Source of the DNA: Polyodon spathula
Lineage: Eukaryota > Chordata > Actinopteri > Acipenseriformes > Polyodontidae
Direction: 5' to 3'
Assembly: GCF_017654505.1 (NCBI RefSeq)
Contig: NC_054541.1
Location: 44,826,486-44,890,485, forward strand
DNA: 64,000 nt
Position 1 is the first letter of the stretch; each line of letters starts with the position of its first letter. Below, piece by piece: positions 53,263 through 64,000 of the stretch. Below the pieces are notes generated by a model. It was given only the letters and a program-made list of their open reading frames with translations. It was not told the DNA's origin and made no database searches. The translations under genes were made by a program, and so were the position numbers.

Positions 53263-53540
53263 CCTGTTTTCCATGCTATACTTGTCATTGGTTGATAGGG
53301 ATTTATATTATTGTATCTCTTTTTTTTTTTTTTTTTAATAGAAACAGCACATGCCTGCCACTCTGCCAGAATGTTGTGTTTTCTAAACTAATTACCAGTG
53401 ATTGATTGAAATGGTGCAGTGGTTAAACCATTTGACTATTTATATCTCTATAATAAGCATTAAAGACCATTGCTATCGCCTGCCAAATACTAGATGGGAA
53501 TGTGAATTAGAACAACAGTTGGTACTGTATTAAATATTGA

Positions 53541-53573
53541 GAGGGACTTTTATTTTACACAGAAAAGTCCCTC
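53541..53573. repeat. Small inverted repeat
   Basis: An exact 11-bp stem (GAGGGACTTTT / AAAAGTCCCTC) with an 11-base loop. It is the size of a chance or regulatory hairpin; no function is inferred. Confidence 0.6.
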
Positions 53574-54209
53574 AGTATGGGATTAGAAAAATGTAAATAT
53601 ACTGTACATGTGGTGGGGGAGTGAAATGACTTTGGTAACATTCCCAAACTGATAGATGTTCATGTTAAACAGTAAGTAACTAAGTGCTGTTTGTTAAAAG
53701 TATAGCAGCAGCCAACCAAGGGAATAACTTTATTGATGAATCACTGACCAAAAATGTCAACCGTGACCTTCATTTCCACAGTTTCTTCCACGTACATTCT
53801 TTTCTCCAGACAGTATCGCTCCTATTAAACAGGTCCTACCTCCTTTCCACCACCCCAGGGTAGGAGAAAAACATTGGGAAATCATTTTAAGAATTTAAAC
53901 ATGAGCAGAGCTTCAAACAATACACAGTGAAATTGCATCACCCCAAAAAAAGAACAAAAAGCAAGGGGGGAAGATAAGAGGAACGTTGAGAAATTAGAAT
54001 GCAGCCGCGAAAACAGCAAGTCATCCCAGCGTAGAAATTCGAGGGGTTTGAATTTAAAGCAGACTTATCTATACAGTAGTTTTAGTAAAAAAAAACAAAA
54101 AAACAATTAAATAGAAATCATAAAAGGGTCACCTTTAACACTTTTACACCTTTAAAAGAATGCTTTAAGTTTAAGATTTAAAAATAAAAATAAAAATAAT
54201 AAAATAATA

Positions 54210-54236
54210 AATATATATATATATATATACACACAC

Positions 54237-54332
<96 letters not shown>
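54210..54332. repeat. Compound (AT)/(AC)/(GT) microsatellite
   Basis: AT runs flanked by AC and GT runs of opposite sense, making an overall inverted-repeat-like microsatellite. Confidence 0.95.
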
Positions 54333-54739
54333 TATTATTAACATATTTCCTAATGGCATGGGACACCAGTAAATTTTTATAATGGTACTCCATTTAAGTC
54401 TTATCTATTGACAAATGTATATTTTTAGCTTCACTAGGTGCCTCAGTAAATTGTTCTTTTGATATTAGTAAGCAAAGCACTTTATCTAATTAATACATAA
54501 AATAGTTGCATTTTGAGAAACATGATAAGGTTACAGTTACTAAGCAGTAGAAAGGTGCTAACAGCCCCCATGCTAAGATTTATACATAAAACCTATAATA
54601 TAGTGCATATTGATAGCATGATTTATCATAGGTTTTCACTCAAGAATGTCCCATCGTGATCTTTATTCGCAGAGAGGCTGGCTTGAGGTGAGAGTTTGTA
54701 AACATTGCTGTTGTCTGATTTTTGGAACTGGATTTGGAT

Positions 54740-54905
54740 TTATAATAAATGCACAGTAAAGCGTAGAGAGGCATGGGCAAGCACTTTAGAGAAATCTATG
54801 GTTAGCTTACTAAAAAAATATGTCAAACTTAGCGTTAACTGTGGTATAGTATGGACCATGGGAAAAGCATAGAAAAACTGCAGTGGTAACCCGTATAAGG
54901 GAAGG
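54740..54905 (+). repeat. Dispersed 'taaagc-atggtaaa' repeat copy
   Basis: Carries GCACAGTAAAGCGTAGAGAG and GGCATGGGCAAGCAC, then CATGGGAAAAGCATAGAAAA, aligning in order with the copy at 37.0 kb. Confidence 0.45.
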
Positions 54906-55302
54906 ATCGTTGTGCAATATTGGTTTTGGGATTATTGGTTAAGTCGTGATCTGGTAATTGTTAGGTTCTGGTTTTGTTTTAGGTCAGTACAACACTGGAA
55001 TTTCCGTGGTATTATGGTAGTTTTCCGTTTTCTGCAAACTTAAGTAATAAAAACGTTGATACTGAAAGTGTAACTTCCTCAAGAAATTGTTCTCTTCTTT
55101 CATTCTCTCGTTCTCTGCTTGTGTGAACCTGAAATCAATCACTATCAACCTGTGTCAGTCTGTTAATTAAATGAACATGCACTCTTCAGATCACTTTTGG
55201 TTCATGCTACTGTATTGCACATATATCAATTAAGATTGAAAGACTGCAGCTCTCGTAATGTTAACCAGTATAGTCACCTTCATGGTTCATTTGTCTCGCA
55301 CA

Positions 55303-56290
55303 CTACCTCTGCACAGCATCACATCACACAATCCCTGGAGCACCACTACCTCTGCATAGCACAACACAGCACACAAACCCTGGAGCACCACTACCTCTGC
55401 ATAACACATCACATAATCCCTGGAGCACCACTACCTCTGCATAACACATCACACAATCCCTGGAGCACCACTACCTCTGCATAGCACAACACAGCACACA
55501 AACCCTGGAGCACCACTACCTCTGCATAACACATCACACAATCCCTGGAGCACCACTACCTCTGCATAGCACAACACAGCACACAAACCCTGGAGCACCA
55601 CTACCTCTGCATAACACATCACATAATCCCTAGAGCACCACTTCCTCTGCACAGCATGCACAACAACCCTGGAGCAGCACTACCTCTGCACAGCACAGCG
55701 CACAAACCCTGGAGCAGCACTACCTCTGCACGGCACAGCACCACATCACACAAACCCTGGAGCACCACTACTTCTGCATAGCACAACACAGCACACAAAC
55801 CCTGGAGCACCACTACCTCTGCACAGCACAACACAGCACACAAACCCTGGAGCACCACTACCTCTGCATAACACATCACACAATCCCTGGAGCACCACTA
55901 CCTCTGCATAGCACAACACAGCACACAAACCCTGGAGCACCACTACCTCCGCATAACACATCACACAATCCCTGGAGCACCACTACCTCTGCATAGCACA
56001 ACACAGCACACAATCCCTGGAGCACCACTACCTCCGCATAACACATCACACAATCCCTGGAGCACCACTACCTCTGCATAGCACAACACAGCACACAAAC
56101 CCTGGAGCACCACTACCTCTGCATAGCACAACACAGCACACAAACCCTGGAACACCACTACCTCTGCACAGCACAGCACCACATCACACAAACCGTGGAG
56201 CACCACTACCTCTGCAAAGCACAGCACACAAGCCCTGGAGCACCAATACTTCTGCACAGCACACAAACCCTGGAGCACGACTACCTATGC
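55303..56290. repeat. 1-kb minisatellite of alternating 40- and 45-bp units
   Basis: CCCTGGAGCACCACTACCTC recurs at 55333, 55378, 55418, 55458, 55503, 55543 and onwards. The two unit types differ in the following segment (CATAACACATCACACAAT or CATAGCACAACACAGCACAC). Later units are more diverged. It ends close to the LINE start near 56.4 kb. Confidence 0.95.
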
Positions 56291-56454
56291 ACAGTAGCTC
56301 ATGCCTTTGTCCTCCAGGTGTCGGTAGCTCGGCAACATCTACTGTCAAGCAGCAGGTTCACATCTCCTGTGCTGTTGTGGGGAGTTGCTGTGTTGAGGGA
56401 ACCTAACTGGACATTCTAAATTTGAGAGAAAAAGTGGAGTAAAATAATACTTTA

Positions 56455-56858
56455 CAGAACCACAAGATTCCTTGTCTTCCAGCAGAACCCTTGTTGTGTT
56501 TATATCGGTACAAACAACCCATATAAACACATCGGTCCACATCGGTACAAACAACATTGGAAGAGACAGACCAAAATCCCTGCAAAACAAATTCAGAGAG
56601 TTAGGAAGGAAATTAAAAGAGAAAACCAAAACTGTGGTATTTTCTGGTATACTACCGGCACCTTGCAAAGGACCATATGGACAGCTGGAAATAATTAATC
56701 AAAACGCATAGCTGAAGACGTGGTGCACACGGGAAGGCTTCACCTATCTTGATCATTGGACCACATTCTACAACGAGGACTATCTGTCTAGATGGGACGG
56801 ACTGCACTTAAATAACAAGGGAACCAGTCTACTTGGAGAAAGGTTCAGAAGCATTTAA
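56455..56858 (+). pseudogene. LINE ORF1 esterase (SGNH) remnant
   Basis: Carries HIGTNNIGRDRPKSLQ (SGNH block III, GxN) and near the end RWDGLHLNNKG (block V, DGLH). Its N-terminal part with the nucleophilic Ser block is absent. A TAG at 56709-56711 interrupts the frame, and the natural TAA is at 56856-56858. A short duplication repeats ATCGGTACAAACAAC. Such esterase ORF1 proteins are typical of CR1/L2-type LINEs. Confidence 0.7.
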
Positions 56859-59105
56859 ACTAGAAAGGAAGGGGGGAGAAATCAACAAAAAAACAGAAGG
56901 GAGACTGCATCAAAACAAGGACAACAACTCACGTAAGACAACCATTAAATGTATTTATCTAAATGCTAGAAGTATCAGAAACAAAATTCTAGAACTTGAA
57001 GCTACTGCACTAACAAGTAACTATGATGTGATAGGTGTTACTGAAACTTGGTTGTCTGAGAGTGATGGGGACGAATATAATATTTGTGGGTATACACTGT
57101 ATAGGAAAGACAGGCAGGACAGAAGAGGAGGAGGGTAGCGCTATACATAAGAAACAGTCTTGAAGCCCAGGTGTTAAACCTGGACAAAGAAAATAAAGCC
57201 GAATCAATATGGGTCAGAATAATGGACAAAAATTCAAAGGGCATAATAATAGGACCATGCTATAGACCGCCAGATTCAGACGGTGAGCAAAATAATCTGT
57301 TATACAATGATATTAGAAATGCGTGTAGCAAAGGAGAAGCCATACTAATGGGGGATTTCAACTTCCCCCATATAAAATGGGAAAACCCGGTGGGTAGCAC
57401 GAAGGATGAAATAGAAATGGTGGAAATGACAAATGACTGCTTCCTAACACAATTTGTCAAGGCACCGACTAGAGGGGAGGCATGCCTTGATTTAGTCTTT
57501 TCAAATAACGAAGACAGAATAACTAAAACAGAGGTCAGAGAACCACTGGCAAACTCAGACCACAACATGGTCTCATTTGAAGTGTTTTTTAAAACCCCAA
57601 AAGTAAAGACTAAAGCTAAGGTTTACAATTTTAGAAAAGCAAACTATGAAGGTATGAAACAGAGACTAACAGAAGTAGATTGGAGTAAAATAGAGAAAAC
57701 ATCCACAGAAAAAGGATGGTTGTTCTTCAAAAATGTAGTACTAGAGGCGCAAAACAATTACATCCCTAAAGTAGACAAATCTAAATGTAAAACTAAATGG
57801 CCAAAATGGTTTAATAGATCAATTAAAAAAAATATTCAGCGAAAAAAGGCACTTTACAGAGCATTAAAAAAGGACCAAAAAGAAAGTACACAGAAAGAGT
57901 ACACAGAACTGCAAACGCAAGTCAAAAAGGAAGTTAGAAAGGCCAAGAGAGAAATAGAAATGAACATTGCTAAGGGGGCTAAAACCAATTCCAAAATGTT
58001 TTTCCAATATTACAACAGCAAGAGAACATTCAAAGAGGAGGTTAAATGTTTAAGAGATACAAATGGCAAAATCGTAGATGAAGAAAAAAAAATAGCAAAT
58101 ATATTAAATGATTACTTTTCACAAGTTTTTACAAAGGAAGATACTGACAACATGCCCCACATGTCATCCAGTTCCTATCCAGTTTTAAATAACTTTAGCA
58201 TAACCGAGGCAGAAGTGTTAAAGGGACTAGGAGCTCTTAAAATAAACAAATCCCCTGGGCTGGATGAGATCCTCCCAATAGTACTCAAAGAAATGAAAGA
58301 AGTTATTTACAAACCGCTAACCAAGATCATGCAGCAGTCTCTTGACACAGGGGTGGTACTGACAGACTGGAAAATTGCAAACGTAATACCGATCCACAAA
58401 AAGGGAAACAAAACTGAACCAGGTAACTACAGACCAGTAAGCCTGACTTCTATTATATGCAAACTTATGGAAACTATAATAAGATCCAAAATGGAAAATT
58501 ACCTATATGGTAACAGGGTCCTGGGAGACAGTCAACATGGCTTTAGAAAAGGGAGATCGTGTCTAACTAACTTGCTTGATTTTTTTGAGGATGCAACATC
58601 GATAATGGATAATTGCAAGATGCTCGGATACATTGTGAAAAGTGTTGAATTTAAATCAAGGGAAGTAATGTTAAAACTGTACAATGCACTAGTAAGACCT
58701 CATCTTGAATATTGTGTGCAGTTCTGGTCACCTCGCTATAAAAAAGATATTGCTGCTCTAGAAAGAGTGCAAAGAAGAGTGACCGGAATTATTCTGGGCT
58801 TAAAAGGCATGTCATATGCAGACAGGCTAAAAGAATTGAATCTGTTCAGTCTTGAACAAAGAAGACTACGCGGTATTGACAATGTCGACCCAAGGGACTT
58901 TTTTGACCTGAAAAAAGAAACAAGGACCAGGGGTCACAAATGGAGATTAGACAAAGGGGCATTCAGAACAGAAAATAGGAGGCACTTTTTTACACAGAGA
59001 ATTGTGAGGGTCTGGAATCAACTCCCCAGTAATGTTGTTGAAGCTGACAACCTGGGATCCTTCAAGAAGCTGCTTGATGAGATTCTGGGATCAATAAGCT
59101 GCTAA
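56859..59105 (+). pseudogene. LINE ORF2: endonuclease plus RT lacking its catalytic core
   Basis: The endonuclease starts near 56944 (LNARSIRNKILELE, TETWLSESDGDEY). A one-base shift near 57119-57140 breaks the frame at the glycine run. The frame then stays open to 59105 with GDFNFPHIKW and SDHN, the catalytic landmarks of APE nucleases. The RT fingers follow: NKSPGLDEI, WKIANVIPIHKKGNK, NYRPVSLTS, QHGFRKGRSC. At about 58615 the sequence jumps straight to the thumb/C-terminal part (MLKLYNALVRPHLEYC). The palm with the paired aspartates (YADD-type box) and PQGS-type motif is absent. A second, smaller in-frame gap is near 58875 (RRLRG to IDNVD). The product cannot reverse-transcribe. Confidence 0.88.
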
Positions 59106-59170
59106 CAACCAAACGAGCAAGATAGGCCGAATGGCTTCCTCTCGTTTGTAAACTTTCTTATGTTCTTATA

Positions 59171-62100
59171 TAGAGTCATTTTTATACACTGAACAACAGA
59201 GGGTTCTGTATAATGAGTTCAATATGTAAACCATGCATTCTAAATACAAATCATTAGGGTTTTCACAATTTGATACTTTGTATTTGGCAAACTTTTTTTT
59301 AAAGAATGGCATGGTTAATTAATAGTTAGGATCTGATTTGGGATATATTTCAATTGTAAAAGGGTATGACTCAAGGCTCCAGATAAGGTTTTGGGTCTGG
59401 GAGTAACTTACCCTTTAATTTTAACACAGAGAGTAAAATGTATTTTCAGGGAGAAAATGCAACATTACCTTGAAATCATGAGTAATCTTAATAATTACTG
59501 TACAATCTTTAATGATAATGGGGTAGGCATTAAAAAGAGCCTTCAATTTTAACTGCAATACTACTTTGAACTCCTGCACAACCACCCGTGTATTCTACAA
59601 GGTTCTTTATCGGCTCAGTGCATTTTTTTCAAGGTATCACACTGACTGCGAATTAATTACATTACTTATATTTTAACATTAAAATCTTAAACTCATTGAA
59701 CAAGTTAAAATTTCAATATAAAGCCACACAGATAAATAAGTTAATTTAACATTATAGGCACCTTTTTTTAGCTGTAGCCCTCGATGATGATTCCAGTTGG
59801 ATTTGTAGCTGGACTGGCCTGTTTTACGCTTCAACATGTGTAGCTTTGAATTTTTTTTTATTCTTACAGTGATTGGCTGCACATGGCTATCCAGGGATCG
59901 GATTATGTTTGTTGAGTTGGTTTTTCTTATGTACAGTTTTAGCATCTGAAAACATTGTATTCTGGGAAAATTGTTATGCATACTTTTGCGCATAGAATTT
60001 AAGTTTAGTGCATATTTCTGATTTTTTAAAAGGGTAAAAAAGACAGGTACGCAGCTCATGTGGACTGCTGGTATAACTATTGTTGTTTTTAATTCAATGA
60101 TATAAAACAGTGGTGGATCTACCTGCCATGACCCTGTATAGCACTAAATACTAAATATGTGAATTGCAATAGCATGTTTTTCATTTCTGATTCCTTGAAA
60201 AACAGACCCTTGTAGTTGCAAGGCACCTATAAATGGAATGGTTTTACTGCATGTATGTTTGTAATTTGCCTATGTCCTCTGAGATGACATTGTAAAAGAG
60301 GAGGTTGTTTAACATACTCAAATAAATTATACTACGCTAGCATTTTGTAAAAAATGCACAAGGTTAAGTCCCCCATCCTTTACACACGCACACACACACA
60401 CACACACACATAAAATCTATAGCAAGACATAAAAGGTCATGTTCAAGGGTCACTGCACCGCTCTTTAATGAAGGACATGTAAGCATGTTTGGTCAGATAA
60501 CAGCCAGGGAATGGCAAAATTACTAATCTATGTAATTTCAAAGATGAATTACCCTGTCAACATCTTAAGTCCTGTTGCACGCTGTTGTGGTTAATGGTCA
60601 TATCAAGGTGGCAACAGAGAGATGCATAATCGTCATATTGGGAAAGGAAATACTGTAGAGGTGGATGAACGGATGTATAGATTGATAGATTGAAGCTAAT
60701 TGGATACACAAGCAATTGATTCAATTTAAAAATAGGGCCTGTTATATAGTATATGAAAATGAATGTGAGAAGTTTCTGCTTCTTTGTTGCTGCTTCACTT
60801 TCCTAAGTCATTTTAAAGCATGTTACCAGTTGAAAACATGTCAGTGAACAAGAGAATCAGCTGGTTATCGATAGGAAACAATGCAGAAGGGGTGTGGACA
60901 ATTTCACTCTCCAGATGGAATGACCAAGGAAGCATGGCTTACAAATACATTTCTTTACTGTGTATCAAAGCTATCAGTAATGATGCCACCAATGTTTGAC
61001 ATGATTTGGACAATGTTGTAGCATTGTCATTGCACCTCTTTATTGAAATCCTGCTGTCACTTTGAATGCGGTTGACTTTCAACAGCCATCAAAACAGCAA
61101 CAAGAAGAAAGCCTCTTGTACTCATCTGTGACAGGTATGACAGCCACAAAGATTCATGACATATTCCTCTACTGTTACCTAGAGCACATGTTTGTTTCCA
61201 CACATCCCTGAAACATGACAACACCCAGGATGTGCAGACTCTGCCTTTAATAATGAGAAATAGTGGGTTATCTCTGAACTCAGAAAACGAGAGCATGGCA
61301 AAACTCACTATATTCTTCCCTCATTTCAAGTTTTTGTTAGTTTTTTATGATTTCAGTGTTATATTACATATTACACCACTCTCCATTGATTTCTAAAGAG
61401 GCCAGCTGTTCTGTTATTCACTCAATACCGGAACAAAGCATGGCTGAGAGATGACACATGTTCTAAACAGCTTTCTGATTAAATGCTTCACACAGACACA
61501 GTTAACTCTTAAATGCTTTCAGACTAGAATGGACTAGAATGATTATTTCAAACAGAGGTAGATAAGCAAGAGGTAATAAATTGGGGGTCAGAAAAGGTTC
61601 ATGAAGTTATTAGCTATATGAGGGAAAGGTATACAAGTCAATGAACAACTCTCCCACATGAATTGAAGGTCAAGTCTCCAATAGAGGTGGCATCCTTGGA
61701 GAGCTATCAAGAACAGAATACTTGGCTTTCCTCTAAAGTGTCACTTTAGTGGCATAAAAAGTGTGTATTCACAAAACCTCAAAACTGATCTTTACTTGCA
61801 CTTTGACTATTCACATTAAGAGTCATTCACATTTTTTTTTTTAACCAGTGGCAACTTAGTGGTTAAGAGTGTCGTCTTGTGCGCAAATATGCAAAAAAAA
61901 ATGTCATGCCATACTGGAAACATACATGTTGGTGGGAAGATGTATATGGATTACTTTGATTTCGCAAATGCTGTTAATTACCTTCATTATTTATCTGGTG
62001 GGTTCACTCAAGAACGACTACGATAGGCTGTCTACAAAATGGATTAAACCAATTTAAAAAAAGTTTTCTCCTGGTTTTCTTTACATACACTGTTCTTTTG

Positions 62101-63475
62101 TAGCAGCATGCCTTACAATTTCTTTATGCATTTTCCACTTCTACCTCTTGTTGTTTTTGGGAGCTCTCTGCACAAAACAGCAATCTTAACCCTGTGACAC
62201 AAATACAGATATAGAAGATTGTTGTACAGAGCCTTCCCCTAACCCATGCCTAGCCAATATTGAGGAGTGTAAGGAAGCACTGTCAGTCATGATATGTTAG
62301 AATGAGGTGATCTTTTGTTAACATATGTGGAATGAAAAGATAAACATAAAAAAACTACAAGCAAGGACATTTTTTTAAATTGGTATTTCAAAATCACTAA
62401 TCAAACTAGCCAACATCTTTTGCAATCATGACCTTAGCAATACTCCCAGAGGAAAGTATAATACAACACTAGATGAATATCCCCCCACAAGGACCTGTGA
62501 ACTATACATCACAACTGCTGCTGCAGAGTATCCATGATATCGCAAACAAGGATATGAATGCTACGTTTAGGAGGAAATCATATTCTGAATACATAGCAAG
62601 AGGAGCCAGTATCAGAAGACAAATGAAGTGAACCAGTGTTACAGTGGCCATTTTGTGGACCTTGCTTTGAGCTTGTTGGAGAAGGCCTTGTTGTTTGTCT
62701 TTCTGATTCAAGAGAAATGTGACAGCAACCTTTCAGATAGACCCCACTTTCACAAAGGACCACTTCATTCAACTTCTTGCCCACATTTGTAATGAAATAT
62801 TTAGCTTTTTAATGTTGAGGATGATGTCAAGCTTTCAAAGCATCCAGCTGCTTTCATTACTGTAATTCATTGAATTATCAATAACAGTTTTATTATTTTC
62901 CCAGTAATCACATTATGGACAAAATCATTACTTTCACCTTCCCAACAAATTGAATCGATATTTATGTACCATTTTAATTGACCATGGATTTCTTTTTTTA
63001 ATTTAATGACTATGCAGGGAGCATGGCACAGCACTGTTACCAAAAATTATGATACAATTAAAGCATCAGGAAACGGCATTCCAGCTTTCTATTTTTCTTG
63101 TGGGAGAATATTCACATGCCATTTGTTCTATTTTAAATGTCATTATCACAATTTATTTTTCCTTAAGAAATGTTAAATATTTTAAAATACCAGCAGTGAG
63201 AAGTAATATTGGAATTAAATCTTTTGCTGCCTTCTCAGACGGGAATAAATGACCTATAGAACACAAATCTGCAATGTAATTTTATTGTTATCTGATCATG
63301 TGAACTTGCCTTGTGATTGCACTTGAAGTGGGGGACACAGTATGACATGGATTGGGAAACTGTGTTTGCTGTATGCTTGTTTGCAACTGTTTCTTACTGC
63401 CTGGCTTCCCCCGGGATTTCTTTGTAACTGAGCTGTTTGCAACTCATATAGTCTTTCAAGTGATATATATGCAAC
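59171..63475. other. Intergenic region
   Basis: No gene recognised. A CA microsatellite (60382-60410) and an isolated tRNA A-box-like TAGTGGTTAAGAG near 61857 are present. A 126-codon minus-strand frame at 59679-60059 shows no known domain. Confidence 0.5.
60382..60410. repeat. (CA)n microsatellite
   Basis: About 14 CA units with one CG interruption. Confidence 0.9.
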
Positions 63476-64000
63476 TGTAACAGGGAGAGATCTGTGCTGA
63501 CTCTGCTGGCATATTCACGGGCTGCAGGAAGAGGGTGGCAGTCGTCCAACAACCGCCTGTGAGTCATGGCAGTGACACGGGGAGGTGGGAAAGTGGGTGT
63601 GTAGACTTTCCCCCTCTCTGAATGGCTGAGAGGCGCGTCTTGGGAGATTGTTAGCCCTATAAATTAACGCTCCGTTGTTTCCTCAGGTCTGCCCACTTAG
63701 ACGCACCGAGAGTGCGGAAGCTCTGATCCAGGACCGGGAATCAGGCGAAACAAAGACAGTTTCACAGCGAGACAGAGAGAGCGGGGAACCCTTGGGCACA
63801 CCCCGGCGTATTGTAAAAGAGCAGGCTAGTTAGCCTACAGAGTAGATGGTGATCCGGGTCGTGCGGGTAGCAGCGACCGGGATAACGCTGCCGAGTGCAG
63901 CACCTTTTATTTGTAGTTTTATTACTGTTTTATTTTCCATTGTTCTTTTCGCCTTCTGTTTTCATTATTATTTCTTTGAGCACCTGCGAGTGCACTTGCT
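63476..64000 (+). mobile_element. Probable 5' part of an LTR, cut by the window edge
   Basis: It starts TGTAACAGGG, the same first ten bases as the solo LTR at 41.4 kb (minus strand). The interior is abruptly more GC-rich. TATAAAT at 63658-63664 has G/C-rich sequence about 30 bp downstream, then a T-rich stretch near the window end, as in U3-R-U5. No coding sequence is reached. The alternative is a genuine TATA promoter and leader of the next host gene; the window ends before this can be decided. Confidence 0.45.
63658..63664 (+). promoter_or_regulatory. TATA box
   Basis: TATAAAT in a GC-richer context, predicting initiation near 63688. It belongs either to the LTR or to a downstream host gene. 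Confidence 0.45.

Larger units (their letters stand above)
56440..59170 (+). mobile_element. CR1/L2-superclade LINE, 5'-truncated, internally deleted
   Basis: From left to right: the 3' half of an ORF1 esterase, an APE-type endonuclease, a reverse transcriptase with its centre missing, and a 3' tail ending ATAGGCCGAATGGCTTCC...CTTTCTTATGTTCTTA, a tail type common in fish elements of this superclade. There is no poly(A), as expected. It adjoins the 1-kb minisatellite on the left; no target duplication was identified. Confidence 0.85.

Noticed and set aside
52979..53338. 99-codon plus-strand frame near 53.1 kb
   Set aside because: It is a translation through a minus-strand SINE.
55449..56278. 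Cys/Val/Leu-rich minus-strand frames of 70-105 codons
   Set aside because: They are translations of the 40/45-bp minisatellite, with no start context, splice signals or homology.
59679..60059. 126-codon minus-strand frame
   Set aside because: No recognisable domain, no plausible splice or promoter context, and AT-rich composition like its surroundings; a chance frame cannot be excluded.
33000..64000. Search for GALNT8 and KCNA6/KCNA1/KCNA5 expected from human synteny
   Set aside because: No exon with glycosyltransferase or potassium-channel signatures was seen; the genes probably lie beyond the right edge.

Overview
The window is vertebrate nuclear DNA, most likely from a ray-finned fish. 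It is AT-rich, has spliced genes with GT-AG introns, and carries Tc1/mariner, CR1/L2-type and L1-type LINEs, MIR-like CORE-SINEs, LTR and hAT-like relics and many long AT microsatellites. The repeat mix suggests a slowly evolving non-teleost fish (sturgeon, paddlefish or gar type), but that is inference. Nothing bacterial or viral-genomic is present, and no operon, CRISPR array or phage was seen.

Two complete protein genes can be assembled exon by exon, both on the + strand. DYRK4 (9242-24620, 14 coding exons, about 610 aa) is a dual-specificity kinase with every catalytic landmark intact. NDUFA9 (28006-32826, 11 coding exons, 378 aa) is the NADPH-binding accessory subunit of mitochondrial complex I. 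They lie tail-to-head about 3.4 kb apart, the same neighbourhood as on human chromosome 12p13. The two products are not known to act together; the pairing is conserved synteny. GALNT8 and the KCNA cluster, which follow in human, were not found.

Region by region: 1-8.8 kb is intergenic with microsatellites, a small MITE (7640-7851) and a speculative two-exon gene for a tiny signal-peptide/hydrophobic-tail protein (6145-7170). 8.8-24.6 kb is DYRK4; intron 1 holds two opposed Tc1 fragments and intron 2 a 750-bp minisatellite. 28.0-32.8 kb is NDUFA9, with a YY1/TISU-type start and a TGG microsatellite between the presumed branch point and the last acceptor. 33-64 kb is gene-free and repeat-rich: a 55-bp minisatellite interrupted by a CORE-SINE, a solo LTR, an interstitial telomeric tract, an L1 fragment, a full-length but dead Tc1 transposon with three nonsense codons, a perfect 41-bp-arm palindrome, a hAT-like element with target duplication, a second SINE, a 1-kb minisatellite, a CR1/L2-type LINE whose polymerase core has been deleted in frame, and a probable LTR running off the right edge.

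I found no clear new biological system. The best leads are the 6.1-7.2 kb mini-gene, the 49.8-kb palindrome, the hammerhead-like motif pair and an unclassified dispersed repeat family.
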